A stretch of DNA of 64,000 nucleotides from Leucobacter luti (GTDB lineage Bacteria > Actinomycetota > Actinomycetes > Actinomycetales > Microbacteriaceae): contig NZ_CP080492.1 in NCBI RefSeq assembly GCF_019464495.1, forward strand, positions 1,178,001 through 1,242,000, in the 5' to 3' direction. Within the stretch, counting starts at the first letter, position 1. Each line of letters opens with the position of its first letter. Below the pieces are notes generated by a model. The model searched no databases. It was not told the DNA's origin and worked only from the letters and a program-made list of their open reading frames with translations. The position numbers and the translations under genes were made by a program. This document shows positions 35,737 to 44,717 of this stretch, piece after piece.

Positions 35737-37307
35737 GCTGCGAACTCCCTATCCATTGTGAGTACTCGTGCTGCTGAATTTCGTCCGGGGATTCCTGTGA
35801 CGTATCCCCCTGGCCACGCCCCGGCTCCTCCGAGGACCACGCCTGCCTGTTCGAGCGCTGCCGTGAATGACCTTCCCGGTCTGCTGTTCAGCATGTGTTC
35901 CGGCAGCATGTCACCGTGGGTGATGTTGCTTGAGGTCAGGCCAAACTCCGCCTCCAGCTCGTGCGGCCCCAGCCATCGGCGATCGACAATTCGGTCCGTG
36001 GTCCCGGGAAATGCTGTTTCCACCTGAGCGATGCATCGATCTGCGAACTCCGCCCCGTGGTCGCGCCAATACGCGGCTCCGAGTGCGTGCGGCGCATGCC
36101 AGACATTGAGGCTCATGAGGTGATGCCCGTCAGGCGCGATGCCAGGAGAGGTCAGGCTCGGAATCAAGCCCCAGATGATCGGATGCGATGATGGCTCACC
36201 CCGAATTCCAGCTTCGACCGCGTCGGTGATGTAGTCGGTGCTCGGGCCGATTCGGAACTGTGCCTCGAGCAGCGCCTCGGGTGGAGGGCCCTCTGGGGCG
36301 TTCCGAATGCCCGGCAAGCCGTCAAGCGCGAGCGCAATCTTGAAGGCTGAGCCACTGGGCGCACTGGGTCGATCAGTCTCGGGCTGCCAGTCCGCAGGCA
36401 GCATGCCCGCGAGCCGCGACGGTTCCACCGTCGCAATTGTGGCGTCCATCCCGGTGATGCGTTCGCCAGTTTCCAGCCGGATTGCGGCTACTCGCCCCTC
36501 ATCGTTCAGTTCCAGCTCGGTCGCGTGCGCGCCCAGCCGGAACTGCACCCCGTGAGCGAGCGCAGACGAGACGAGCGCGTCGACGATTGCCGCCATTGAT
36601 CCAATGGGCAGCCCCACGGACCCTCTCAGCGGAGAACTCCCATTTCCCATGGGGTCCGTCGCACTCGACGCCCGCGAAATTGGGCGGAGCATCAGGCCGA
36701 AAGCCGACCCCGCGGCGTCCGGTGACACCAGCTGCCCGTTCAGCGCCAGCATCATCATGAGGCTCTTCGCTTCGTCTGAGTCGAGAGCCGAGTCGAGGAG
36801 TTCGCGAAGCGTCCCGTGCACGATGTCACGCTCAAACTCCGACCGCCACGGCTCTTCGATGCCATCGATCACAGATTCGAGGGATTCCGGGCGTTGCCAG
36901 AGCGACATTCCCGCGGCAGCGCCCAGAGCGTCTAAACGCCCCACGAGTCTGCGATGCCGATCGTATTCGCCATTCGCATACGAATCGAGTTGCTGCTTGA
37001 CCAAGCTCTGGTCTCGCCAGCCGACAAACAGCGAATCCCCCATGGGGTGCAGCAGCGTTGCCTCTGGGCGATGAAACCGCAGTCCGTAGCGTTGCAACTG
37101 CAATTCTTCAAGGATGGTCCCCTCAAACGAACCGGGAGAGTTCGTGATTGATGATGCGAAGCCCGGGAGATATTCGAAGCGCCCCACCACGCCCCCGAGA
37201 GACTCACGTCGTTCAATCAGCGTGACGTGCCAGCCCGCACGCGCCAGGTAGTTCGCAGCGACGAGCCCGTTGTGCCCGCCACCGATCACGACCGCCCGAC
37301 GGGTCAT
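35733..37307 (-). CDS. Phytoene-desaturase/PYROXD2-like FAD oxidoreductase
   Basis: A 524-aa flavoprotein with the N-terminal dinucleotide motif VVIGGGHNGLVAANYLARAG and ERRESLGG (residues 5-40). The C-terminal FAD-binding stretch is VVLGGAGAWPGGYVTGIPGRNSA. The family includes carotenoid desaturases and PYROXD2-like amine-oxidase-fold proteins. With no isoprenoid genes nearby, an oxidase or dehydrogenase step in the operon's catabolic route is more likely. ATGA overlaps exist at both ends. Confidence 0.83.
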   Translation of the reverse strand: MTRRAVVIGGGHNGLVAANYLARAGWHVTLIERRESLGGVVGRFEYLPGFASSITNSPGSFEGTILEELQLQRYGLRFHRPEATLLHPMGDSLFVGWRDQSLVKQQLDSYANGEYDRHRRLVGRLDALGAAAGMSLWQRPESLESVIDGIEEPWRSEFERDIVHGTLRELLDSALDSDEAKSLMMMLALNGQLVSPDAAGSAFGLMLRPISRASSATDPMGNGSSPLRGSVGLPIGSMAAIVDALVSSALAHGVQFRLGAHATELELNDEGRVAAIRLETGERITGMDATIATVEPSRLAGMLPADWQPETDRPSAPSGSAFKIALALDGLPGIRNAPEGPPPEALLEAQFRIGPSTDYITDAVEAGIRGEPSSHPIIWGLIPSLTSPGIAPDGHHLMSLNVWHAPHALGAAYWRDHGAEFADRCIAQVETAFPGTTDRIVDRRWLGPHELEAEFGLTSSNITHGDMLPEHMLNSRPGRSFTAALEQAGVVLGGAGAWPGGYVTGIPGRNSAARVLTMDREFAA

Positions 37308-38332
37308 GGTTCCTGCCGATCAAACACCTCACCGAACAGACGGATCCAGTTGCCTCCCAGTACGAGATCCAGCTCGGTTGCGCCAAACCCAGATTTTTCC
37401 ATTGCCGTCACCAGTGATGGGAACGCTTCAGGCGATTTGAACCAGGCTGGCCACTCGACGACGGGGGCGTTCTCATCAATTGGGAAGGGGCTCTCTCGCC
37501 CCCAGCGCCCCATGCGCCACCACTTCACAGCTTCAATTCCGTATCCCGTATAGAAATCTGTGCCGAGCGCTACGTGCTCCACCCCGAACGTTTCAACGCT
37601 CCAGGAGATCATGTCGACGAACTCTTGTTCAGTCGTGTGGATCCCATTCTTGAGCATTCGCACATAGGGGCTGAGCCCGACGACGCCGCCACGTTCCGCA
37701 AGAGCGTGCAGCACCTGGCTCGACTTCGGCCGCCGTCCGAGCTCGACGTCGGTGCCGACAAACTCCAGCGGATTTGCATGTGTCACCGCCACGGGGGCGC
37801 TGCTCACTTCGATGGTGTCGAGACAACTTCGTTCGGAGCAGTGTGAAAGGTCAATCAGCATGCCGACGCTGTTGAGCTCTCGCACGAACTGCCGTCCGAC
37901 GTGTGTGGAGAGCCCGCTGTCGTCGTCCTCCCAGCACCCGGCAGCAATGCTGTTCTGCGTGTTGTAGGTCAGCTGCACAATCCGCACGCCCAGGTCGTGA
38001 AATACCTGGACGAGCCGAATATCGTCTTCCAGCGGTGCCGTGTTCTGGAACCCGAAGACCACCGCGGTCCGGCCGGATGCAGCGATGGCACGAATCTCGT
38101 CTGCGGTACGGGCGAGGGCAACGAGATCGGAGTTCTCGGCGAAGAGATCGTTCCACTGCCCGATGACGCTGAGTGTCTCTCGCGCCGTTTCCCACACGGC
38201 CAAGGTGACGTGCACACAGCCAACGCGCCCCGTCTTCCACTCGAGAAAGCGCTCTCGCGAGGGCTTGCTGTATTCCAGGCAATCGACAACGATTGCGGAT
38301 CCGGGCTGGCTTTCGCTCACGAGCGTATTCAC
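37304..38332 (-). CDS. M19 (renal dipeptidase)-like protein with altered metal site
   Basis: A 342-aa TIM-barrel protein of the peptidase M19 family. LGVRIVQLTYNTQNSIA (about 114-130), IDLSHCS (about 160) and PVAVTHANP (about 180) are recognisable and keep the two conserved His (164 and 185). The first metal motif HxD is replaced by VVDCLEYSKP, and the usual bridging Glu position reads Gln96 (GFQNTAPLED). A standard binuclear zinc dipeptidase is therefore unlikely; another hydrolase or a mono-metal activity is possible. Both ends overlap neighbouring genes by 4 bp, so it is an integral step of the operon. Confidence 0.82.
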   Translation of the reverse strand: MNTLVSESQPGSAIVVDCLEYSKPSRERFLEWKTGRVGCVHVTLAVWETARETLSVIGQWNDLFAENSDLVALARTADEIRAIAASGRTAVVFGFQNTAPLEDDIRLVQVFHDLGVRIVQLTYNTQNSIAAGCWEDDDSGLSTHVGRQFVRELNSVGMLIDLSHCSERSCLDTIEVSSAPVAVTHANPLEFVGTDVELGRRPKSSQVLHALAERGGVVGLSPYVRMLKNGIHTTEQEFVDMISWSVETFGVEHVALGTDFYTGYGIEAVKWWRMGRWGRESPFPIDENAPVVEWPAWFKSPEAFPSLVTAMEKSGFGATELDLVLGGNWIRLFGEVFDRQEP

Positions 38333-39873
38333 TTCAGTTTCTCCTCTTGTAGTGCGCGTGGTGTGATCGGAACAATCCCGAACGGGTCCGGGGCCTGCCC
38401 GCTGTCGATGACCACCGATTTCACTTGTTGGAATTCACGAAGGCCTTCTACACCGTTTTCACGGCCAAGTCCCGACTGTTTAACCCCTCCAAATGGGGTT
38501 TCCCAGTCCATGCCGCGATAGCAGTTGACCCACACGGTTCCCGCCTGCAATCTCCGTGAGACCCGTTCGATTCGGCGCGCATCGTTGGTCCAGAAGCCTG
38601 CGGCAAGACCAAACTCCGAGTCGTTCGCGAGTTCGATCGCCTCAGCTTCGCTTTCGAATTCAATGGTGGTGAGCACCGGGCCGAACACCTCTTGGCGCCA
38701 AATGTCTTCTGTTGCACCTGCACTCCGGAGCACAGTTGGCGACAGCCAGTACCCACCGGACAGGTGGCTCGCCAAATTCTGGGGTGCAGTTCCTCCGACG
38801 AGGGTCTCGGCACCGTCGAGTTTGGCTTGACGCAGCATCCCCTGGATGCGCTCGAGTTGCTGGCGCGTTGCGATCGGCCCCAGATGAGTGGCTGGATCGT
38901 GAGGATCACCCACGCGGAGCTGTGTGACCCTGGCAATCAGTGCGGCGTGAAACTCCGCTGCAATCGAGCGCTGCACGAGCACACGAGATCCAGCGACACA
39001 GGTCTGCCCGGTCCCCGAGAAGACCCCCTGCACAACGGCCGTCACCGCCTCTTCAACGTCTGCGTCCTCGAAGATCACATGGGCAGACTTTCCGCCGGCT
39101 TCTGCAACAAATTTGGCCAGTCGGCCGCTCACGGCGGCTCCCACGCGCTGCGCAGCTTCCGTGCTGCCTGTGAACGACACCATGTCCACGCCGGGGTGCT
39201 CAACGAGCACCCTCCCCACGGTTGCACCGCCCTGCACGATCTGCACGACGTCGCCGGGCACTCCCGCGTCTGCGAGGATCTCAGCGAGGATCAGCGAAGA
39301 GCCTGGTGAGTTCACCGGGGGCTTGATGATCACCGAGTTTCCGGCCGCCAACGCCGGCGCGAGCTTCCAAGTTCCCAGCGAGAATGCACCGTTGAACGGG
39401 GTCACGAGGCACACAACGCCGACGGGCTCGTGCTCGAGCAGCGTGCGTTTCGTGGCGGAGTTGCGGAAGTGGGACTCTCGGAGCCCGCGGATCAACGCCG
39501 CGTAGTACTGCCACCACCTGGCGCTGGCCAGCACCTCGGCGCGCGTCGCCGCGATCGGCTTGCCATTTGCCAGGGTCTCCAGCTCAGCGAGTTCGTCAGC
39601 ACGCGACTCGACGCCGCGGGAGATCGCATCGAACAGGTCTGCCCGCTCGCTCCGGGTGCAGTCGACCCAGGCACGACGTGCGAAGTTTCGCCGCGCGGCT
39701 TCGATCGCCTCCGTCGCGAGTTTTTCGCTCCAGGAGACCTCGCCCCACTGCACCCCTGTCGCGGGGTCGAGCAGCGGTTCGCTCGTGTCCCCGACGCGCA
39801 CTTCACCGTCAATGAGTGAGCTGAAAGAACGCAACTGCGCACGTCCGTTCCCCTGTGTTCCATCGTCGTTCAT
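38329..39873 (-). CDS. Aldehyde dehydrogenase (NAD(P)+-dependent)
   Basis: A 514-aa enzyme of normal family length. The oxyanion Asn161 is in TPFNGAF, the general base Glu258 in AEAGGKS, and the catalytic Cys292 in SGTGQTCVAG. It would oxidise an aldehyde intermediate to an acid in the operon's pathway. It lies 36 bp after the permease gene with AAAGGACG as ribosome binding site, and its stop overlaps the M19-like start. Confidence 0.9.
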   Translation of the reverse strand: MNDDGTQGNGRAQLRSFSSLIDGEVRVGDTSEPLLDPATGVQWGEVSWSEKLATEAIEAARRNFARRAWVDCTRSERADLFDAISRGVESRADELAELETLANGKPIAATRAEVLASARWWQYYAALIRGLRESHFRNSATKRTLLEHEPVGVVCLVTPFNGAFSLGTWKLAPALAAGNSVIIKPPVNSPGSSLILAEILADAGVPGDVVQIVQGGATVGRVLVEHPGVDMVSFTGSTEAAQRVGAAVSGRLAKFVAEAGGKSAHVIFEDADVEEAVTAVVQGVFSGTGQTCVAGSRVLVQRSIAAEFHAALIARVTQLRVGDPHDPATHLGPIATRQQLERIQGMLRQAKLDGAETLVGGTAPQNLASHLSGGYWLSPTVLRSAGATEDIWRQEVFGPVLTTIEFESEAEAIELANDSEFGLAAGFWTNDARRIERVSRRLQAGTVWVNCYRGMDWETPFGGVKQSGLGRENGVEGLREFQQVKSVVIDSGQAPDPFGIVPITPRALQEEKLK

Positions 39874-39909
39874 CGGACGTCCTTTCTGTGTGCGCTAGCC
39901 CAGCAGCGG

Positions 39910-40755
39910 CTAGCGGTGCTCTCGTCGGTTGCGGAGGAACAAACGGCCGATCACTTCTACTCCGTAGTACAAGATCAGCCCCATCGCGGTCAGCACAACG
40001 AGATCGGCAAACAGCAGCTCGGTCCGGAGATTGCCCTGGGCGACGATCAGCAGGTAGCCGAGGCCAGAGTCGCTGCCCACGAACTCCCCCACGATTGCTC
40101 CGACGATTGCGAATGCGACTGCGAGTTGGAGCCCGGTCATGATGTGCGGAATCGCGTTCGGAAACCGAAGGTAGCGAAACATCTGCCACCGGCTCGCTCG
40201 CATTGAGTTGAGAAGATCGATCGACGAGGAATTTACGGACTTCATGCCGAGCGTGGCATTCACGACAACCGGGAAGAATGCCATGACGAATGCGATGAGT
40301 GACGCCGTGGTCACGCCCGTACCGATCCACACCACCATGAGCGGCGCGATCGCCACCTTCGGGATCACCTGTGATGCCACCAGGATGGGGAAGATCGCTG
40401 CGCCGGCAAGCGGCCACATCACCATGACCACCGCGAGCACAATGCCGACAATGACGCTCAGTACAAAGCCGATGAGTGTCTCTGCGAGTGTGACTCCCGC
40501 ATGCCGCATGAGCAGGTCCCAGTTCTCGACCATCGATTGCGCCACCGCGCTGGGAGCAGGCAAGAGGAACCTCGGGACCCCTGAGGCTCGCACGCCGATT
40601 TCCCAGAGCAGGATCACCACGACGAGAGTGAGGACGGGCGCGATCCAAGGCATGCGAGCGAGCCAGTGGGGGGCTTTTGCCGCGCCGCCTCGCCGCTTGG
40701 TAGGACCTGGCTGACGCAGGGTTACCGCCACGGTCGATTCAGTCTGTTTGGACAT
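39910..40755 (-). CDS. ABC transporter permease (nitrate/sulfonate/pyrimidine type)
   Basis: A 281-aa permease with six or so membrane helices. The EAA loop reads LLNSMRASRWQMFRYLRFPNAIPHIMTGLQLAVAFAIVGAIVGEF, typical of the SsuC/TauC/ThiX group. It forms the channel of the importer with the ATPase encoded 3 bp upstream and the lipoprotein before that. Confidence 0.9.
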   Translation of the reverse strand: MSKQTESTVAVTLRQPGPTKRRGGAAKAPHWLARMPWIAPVLTLVVVILLWEIGVRASGVPRFLLPAPSAVAQSMVENWDLLMRHAGVTLAETLIGFVLSVIVGIVLAVVMVMWPLAGAAIFPILVASQVIPKVAIAPLMVVWIGTGVTTASLIAFVMAFFPVVVNATLGMKSVNSSSIDLLNSMRASRWQMFRYLRFPNAIPHIMTGLQLAVAFAIVGAIVGEFVGSDSGLGYLLIVAQGNLRTELLFADLVVLTAMGLILYYGVEVIGRLFLRNRREHR

Positions 40756-40758
40756 GGC

Positions 40759-41574
40759 TCACGCCTCCACGCTCTGTTGTTGGTTGTCGCGAAGCACGCC
40801 CAGAGATTCGAAAATCGCAGTGACCTCAGCAACTTTCGAGATGAACGCGGAATTCTGTCGGTAGTGCAATTGACGCGGCTGCGGCTGGTCCACGACCACC
40901 TCTGCAGCGATACGACCGGGTCGAGCGGACATCACATAGATCCGGTCCGACAAAAACACGGCTTCAGGAATGGAGTGCGTGACAAAAACAATCGTGGTGC
41001 CCGCGTGCGAGGCGAGCTCGGAAAGCTCGACAGAGATTTGATCACGCGTCATCGCGTCGAGCGCCGCGAAGGGCTCGTCCATCAGCAGCAGTCGTGGCTT
41101 GTGCAGCAGCGCCCTGCAGATGCCCACGCGCTGCTTCATGCCCCCGGAGAGTTCGTGGGGGTAGCTGGTGACAAAATCCTGTAACCCGACCTGAGCCAGC
41201 AAGTCTTTCGCCCGTTGGATCGACGCTGGGTTCTTCTGTCCACGAACCTCGGCTTGCAGGAGGACGTTATCGAGCACCGTTCGCCAGGGCATGAGCAGGT
41301 CTGTTTGGAACACGACGCCGAGATCCGGGTGGGCGTCCCGCACTTCCTGCTCGTCGATTCGGACGTCCCCGTCACTCGGCTGTTCAAGGCCAGCAATGAG
41401 CCGCAGCAGAGTTGTTTTGCCACAGCCGCTGGGACCCAGCAGCGATACGAATTCGCCGGGCCGTACGGTGACGGAGACGTCATTAAGCGCCGTCACTTCT
41501 GCGGATCTCGTGAGGTAACGCTTACTCACGTGCTCACAAGTGACTGCAATGGGGGTCTGCTCTGATTTAGTCAT
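40759..41574 (-). CDS. ABC transporter ATPase (nitrate/sulfonate/pyrimidine type)
   Basis: A 271-aa ATPase with Walker A GPSGCGKT (47-54), Q-loop VVFQTDLLMPW, signature LSGGMKQR and Walker B LLLMDEPFAALD. It belongs to the SsuB/TauB group. The ATG at 41574 has GAGGTGC as ribosome binding site and overlaps the end of the binding-protein gene by 8 bp. Confidence 0.9.
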   Translation of the reverse strand: MTKSEQTPIAVTCEHVSKRYLTRSAEVTALNDVSVTVRPGEFVSLLGPSGCGKTTLLRLIAGLEQPSDGDVRIDEQEVRDAHPDLGVVFQTDLLMPWRTVLDNVLLQAEVRGQKNPASIQRAKDLLAQVGLQDFVTSYPHELSGGMKQRVGICRALLHKPRLLLMDEPFAALDAMTRDQISVELSELASHAGTTIVFVTHSIPEAVFLSDRIYVMSARPGRIAAEVVVDQPQPRQLHYRQNSAFISKVAEVTAIFESLGVLRDNQQQSVEA

Positions 41575-42610
41575 TCGGAAGCACCTCATTCGTGAACATC
41601 GTGGAGGTCTGCCGGTCGCCCTCAGCGCCCCCAAATTCCTTCAGGACAGCAACGGTGCTCTCCCATTCCGCTTCGCTGCTTTCGCCCCAGCTGCTCTCGT
41701 TCGGATCGCTGACGAGTGGCAACCACCCGTCCAGTTGCGCCTCGCAGTCGTCGGGCAAGAGCGCTCCGTCAGACTTCGACGACAGCACAGCACACGCAGC
41801 GGCAGGATCGTCAATTGTGCGAGCCAGTGCCTCCCGGTATGCCGCCAAGAATCCGGTCACTGCCGAAGGATTTGCTTCGAGGAAGGCATCATTTGCAACG
41901 AAGCCGTGGTCAAGCACGTCGAGGCCCATGTCTGAATAGGATTTCCCGGCAGCAGTCGCGCCTTGGCTGGCGGCGTTGCTGATGTAGTAATACACCTGTC
42001 CGCTGATCGCGTCGACCTCACCAGTCATCAGGGCGGCGAACTTGCCGTTTGCGGGCAAGCTCACGATCTCGACGTCAGCCTCGTCGATTCCGTTGGCCCG
42101 CAGAAATGCCCCCACAAGAGTCGAGTCGGATCCGCCCGGAGTGGAGCCGATACGCATGCCACTCACGTCGCGCGCGCTGTCGAGTTGAGTGCCGGCAAGG
42201 ACGGTGAGCCCGCTGGCATTCTTGTTCTGCACTTTCGCAACGGCTGTCACCGGGACCTCCTGCAGCATCGATGCCGCGGCGGTCGAAAGATCCGCCCAGG
42301 CGATATCTGTTTTCGCTGTGCCCACTTCGAGGAGTGCGTCACCCGAACCGCCCGGCATCGTGTGCTTCACCTGCACTCCGTGTTTCTCCCAGATCCCCTC
42401 TTCGTCGGCAAGGACGAAGGGTGCGTGGTACGCGACATACGAGTTCCAGTCGAGAGACACGGTGACGGCCTCGGTGCCCGCTTCAGCGGTTCCTTCCGGG
42501 GTACCGGCACCCCCGGTTCCCGAACACGCTGCAAGCACCACCGCGGTCGAGATCGCGACGAGCACGGACAACGTTCTACGAGTGACGAGTGACTTCTGTG
42601 TAGCGCGCAT
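41567..42610 (-). CDS. NMT1/THI5-like substrate-binding lipoprotein
   Basis: A 347-aa exported lipoprotein. Its signal peptide ends in the lipobox LAACSG (Cys at about 29). The mature domain starts VSLDWNSYVAYHAPFVLADEEGIWEKHGVQVKH, typical of NMT1/THI5 or SsuA-like binding proteins for thiamine precursors, sulfonates, nitrilotriacetate or aromatic acids. The ligand is not readable. It is the first gene of the operon. The ATG at 42610 has GGGGA about 7 bases before it, and the promoter with flanking palindromes lies about 60 bp upstream. Confidence 0.88.
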   Translation of the reverse strand: MRATQKSLVTRRTLSVLVAISTAVVLAACSGTGGAGTPEGTAEAGTEAVTVSLDWNSYVAYHAPFVLADEEGIWEKHGVQVKHTMPGGSGDALLEVGTAKTDIAWADLSTAAASMLQEVPVTAVAKVQNKNASGLTVLAGTQLDSARDVSGMRIGSTPGGSDSTLVGAFLRANGIDEADVEIVSLPANGKFAALMTGEVDAISGQVYYYISNAASQGATAAGKSYSDMGLDVLDHGFVANDAFLEANPSAVTGFLAAYREALARTIDDPAAACAVLSSKSDGALLPDDCEAQLDGWLPLVSDPNESSWGESSEAEWESTVAVLKEFGGAEGDRQTSTMFTNEVLPND

Positions 42611-42641
42611 GTGACATCCCCTTTGATTGCGACTGCAGCCG

Positions 42642-42725
42642 AATGTAATCGTGTACATTGAGCCACGATACACACCGTTCGAACTCACCGCAAGGCAGAT
42701 GGCACATTAATGTAAAGGATTACAT
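42642..42725 (-). promoter_or_regulatory. Operon promoter flanked by two LacI-style palindromes
   Basis: On the minus strand TTGCGG (42688-42693) and TATCGT (42665-42670) are spaced by 17 bp and form a plausible promoter. It lies between two related imperfect palindromes: TGTAATCGTGTACA around 42643-42658 (downstream) and TGTAAAGGATTACA around 42711-42724 (upstream). They share the half-site TGTAATC and suggest a consensus TGTAATC-GATTACA. The arrangement fits repression by DNA looping by the operon's own LacI protein. Confidence 0.55.
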
Positions 42726-43014
42726 GATTGCTCAGCTTCGCCGGGCGCCCTCGCCACACACCGCGTCCCCGCGCACGGGCCGGCACAGCCCCCGCGCGCA
42801 TGGGCTGGCACAGCATCCCAGCGCGCGGGCTAGCACGGCTCCTCGAAATCCGCACCGTCCACTCGGGGCCCCTGAGGCCAGCCCTCGACGAGCCCTGTCC
42901 ACGATCTCTCATGCACGCACTCGAGGCGTTCAGGTGCGACCGCACCCCGGTGCGGTGAGTATCTCCGGGGAGTCGGCGGCGGCGAACTGCCGTTGCACCC
43001 CTACGCCAGGTGCA
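42726..43014. other. Intergenic region without a recognised gene
   Basis: GC-rich DNA between the operon promoter and the stop codon of the SRPBCC gene. Open frames exist on both strands but lack ribosome binding sites and protein-like composition. I see no RNA or repeat here. Confidence 0.4.
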
Positions 43015-43485
43015 CTAGGCGTAGAACCCTTCGCGCAGGTTGATTCCATACTCGAGCCACGCCTTGAGCGCCGCGAGCATCCCCGTCCAGCCCTGGCAGT
43101 TATCGAATGCACTGCGTGCCCCGAGCGACGTAGGATTCCACGAGGACTCTGTGATGGTCACTAACGTTCTCGTGGCGTCGTCTGCGACGGGTTCGAATTC
43201 GAACTCGACAGTGGTGCTCCCGACCCCTCCCGCGGCTTCCTGCCCCTCCCACTGAATCACAATGCGTGAGTGCGGCACCGCCTCCACCACAGTGACCGGA
43301 AACGCTCCGGGAAAATCGTGGAAGTCCCACTGCACCACAGCACCCGATTCAAGGCGCCCCCGAGCGCCGCCAGTCGTGAAGTATTTCGAGAGCTGCTCGG
43401 GATCCGCAACAGCCTCGTACACCTCGGCACAGGGGCGCGAAACGCGGCCCGAAACCGTGAACTTCAGCTCCGTCAGCTCATTCAT
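43015..43485 (-). CDS. SRPBCC/AHSA1-type START-like domain protein
   Basis: A 156-aa single-domain protein with the Bet v1/START helix-grip pattern (FTVSGRVSRPCAEVYEAVADPEQLSKYFTTG, then strands to SRIVIQWEGQ and the C-terminal helix GWTGMLAALKAWLEYG). Such proteins bind hydrophobic ligands. It is encoded head-to-head with an ArsR-type regulator, a pairing very common for AHSA1 proteins. Only 16 bp separate the two start codons. Confidence 0.83.
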   Translation of the reverse strand: MNELTELKFTVSGRVSRPCAEVYEAVADPEQLSKYFTTGGARGRLESGAVVQWDFHDFPGAFPVTVVEAVPHSRIVIQWEGQEAAGGVGSTTVEFEFEPVADDATRTLVTITESSWNPTSLGARSAFDNCQGWTGMLAALKAWLEYGINLREGFYA

Positions 43486-43501
43486 GTGATAAATTTACAA
43501 C

Positions 43502-43858
43502 GTGTCAGTGGATCAAATCAAGCCCTCCGATGATGATTTGGTATTCAAAGCTCTCGCCTCCGCGACTCGGCGGCAGATTCTCGATGCGCTCAAAGAGTCC
43601 TCCCACACCACAGGTGAGCTCTGCAACCGGTTCCCCGCCCTCGATCGCACGACAGTGCTGCAACATCTTCGAGTGCTGGAGCGCGCAGAGCTGGTGACGG
43701 GTCGCAAAATAGGGCGCGAGCGCCATCTCGCTCTTGCCCCCCTCCCGATTAAGCGCATTCAGGACCGCTGGATCGGGGACTACGCGCGCTCAGCCGTTGA
43801 GCTGCTTGAATCGCTGAACGACGCGGAGCCCGCACCCAAGATCCCAGGTACTCAGTGA
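43502..43858 (+). CDS. ArsR-type winged-helix regulator paired with the SRPBCC gene
   Basis: A 118-aa regulator (DDLVFKALASATRRQILDALKESSHTTGELCNRFPALDRTTVLQHLRVLERAELVTGRKIGRERHLAL). It lacks the CxC metal motif, so it senses something other than arsenic. The GTG start at 43502 has no ribosome binding site, and only 16 bp (tgataaatttacaac region) separate it from the divergent gene. One or both transcripts are probably leaderless, or their promoters lie within the opposite coding region. Confidence 0.83.
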   Translation: MSVDQIKPSDDDLVFKALASATRRQILDALKESSHTTGELCNRFPALDRTTVLQHLRVLERAELVTGRKIGRERHLALAPLPIKRIQDRWIGDYARSAVELLESLNDAEPAPKIPGTQ

Positions 43859-44086
43859 GGTCTCGGGCACTCGCAGTGAGCACCCACTCATCAACTGTCT
43901 CGCTCCGGGAACCTTTCGATCACGCGGCACTACTACGCGGCGTCCGCATGGCGGGGGCGCAGTACCGGAGTTGTGACAGGAGCACGAACAGGAGCAGGAG
44001 CTGGAGCAGAAATGGAATCAAGAACACGCACACACGCGCACGCCACGGTTGCACCACCCCGCCACACAAAGTGATGGAATAGGGAC

Positions 44087-44557
44087 ATGACAGAGAAAGC
44101 TCCGCGGATGACCGAGCGAGAGTCGAAGGCGTGGCTCGGGCTCATCAACCTCGTGCAGCTTCTCCCCCACGAACTCGATGCTCAGTTGCAGCGCGACTCC
44201 GATCTCACACACTTCGAATTCACCGTGCTGTCGAGCTTGTACGTGTCGCCCGGCGCAACTTTGCGCATGACCGAGCTCGCCACGGACACCGCCGCCACGC
44301 TGCCGCGACTCTCGCATGTGTGCACACGACTCGAGCAGCGCGGGCTCGTGGAGCGGGTGCCGTGCGCCGAGGATCGCCGAGCGACGAATATCCGACTCAC
44401 AAGCGCTGGCCGCAGGCACTTCATCCGCGCCATTCCGGAGCACATCGAACTCGCACGCAAACTCGTGGTGGATGCGCTTACCGAGTCAGAACTCGAAGCT
44501 CTCGCCAATATCTCAGAAACGATCGGCCGCAGGCTGGCCGATCACCGCGCAAGCTAG
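44087..44557 (+). CDS. MarR-family regulator
   Basis: A 156-aa regulator with the MarR winged helix at about 35-105. Helix-turn-helix TLRMTELATDTAATLPRLSHVCTRLEQRGLVERVPCAEDRRATNIRLTSAGR includes the wing DxRR motif (AEDRRAT). No adjacent efflux gene reveals its target. ATG start; ribosome binding site weak (aatagggac). Confidence 0.85.
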   Translation: MTEKAPRMTERESKAWLGLINLVQLLPHELDAQLQRDSDLTHFEFTVLSSLYVSPGATLRMTELATDTAATLPRLSHVCTRLEQRGLVERVPCAEDRRATNIRLTSAGRRHFIRAIPEHIELARKLVVDALTESELEALANISETIGRRLADHRAS

Positions 44558-44717
44558 GCCACCACAGGCTCAGAGCGGGATCGACGCGCTCGCCCCGATC
44601 CGGCGCGGCCCTGTCCGCAGACCTCCGCTGCGCCTCCCCCACCGTGCGAACTGAGGCTTCTCCCAGGCAGACCCCGAATGCTTGTCGCGACAACTAAAGT
44701 CCGATCGGGGAGATTTC

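Noticed and set aside
35733..37307. Carotenoid desaturase
   Set aside because: No crtB, crtE or other isoprenoid genes nearby; the operon context points to catabolism instead.
34418..42610. Catechol branch of the beta-ketoadipate pathway, suggested by the CatC-like protein
   Set aside because: No catA, catB or pca genes are present, and the other enzymes do not fit that route.
42658..43164. Plus-strand gene between the operon promoter and the SRPBCC gene
   Set aside because: The frame runs antisense into the SRPBCC gene, has no ribosome binding site, and contains the operon's operator.
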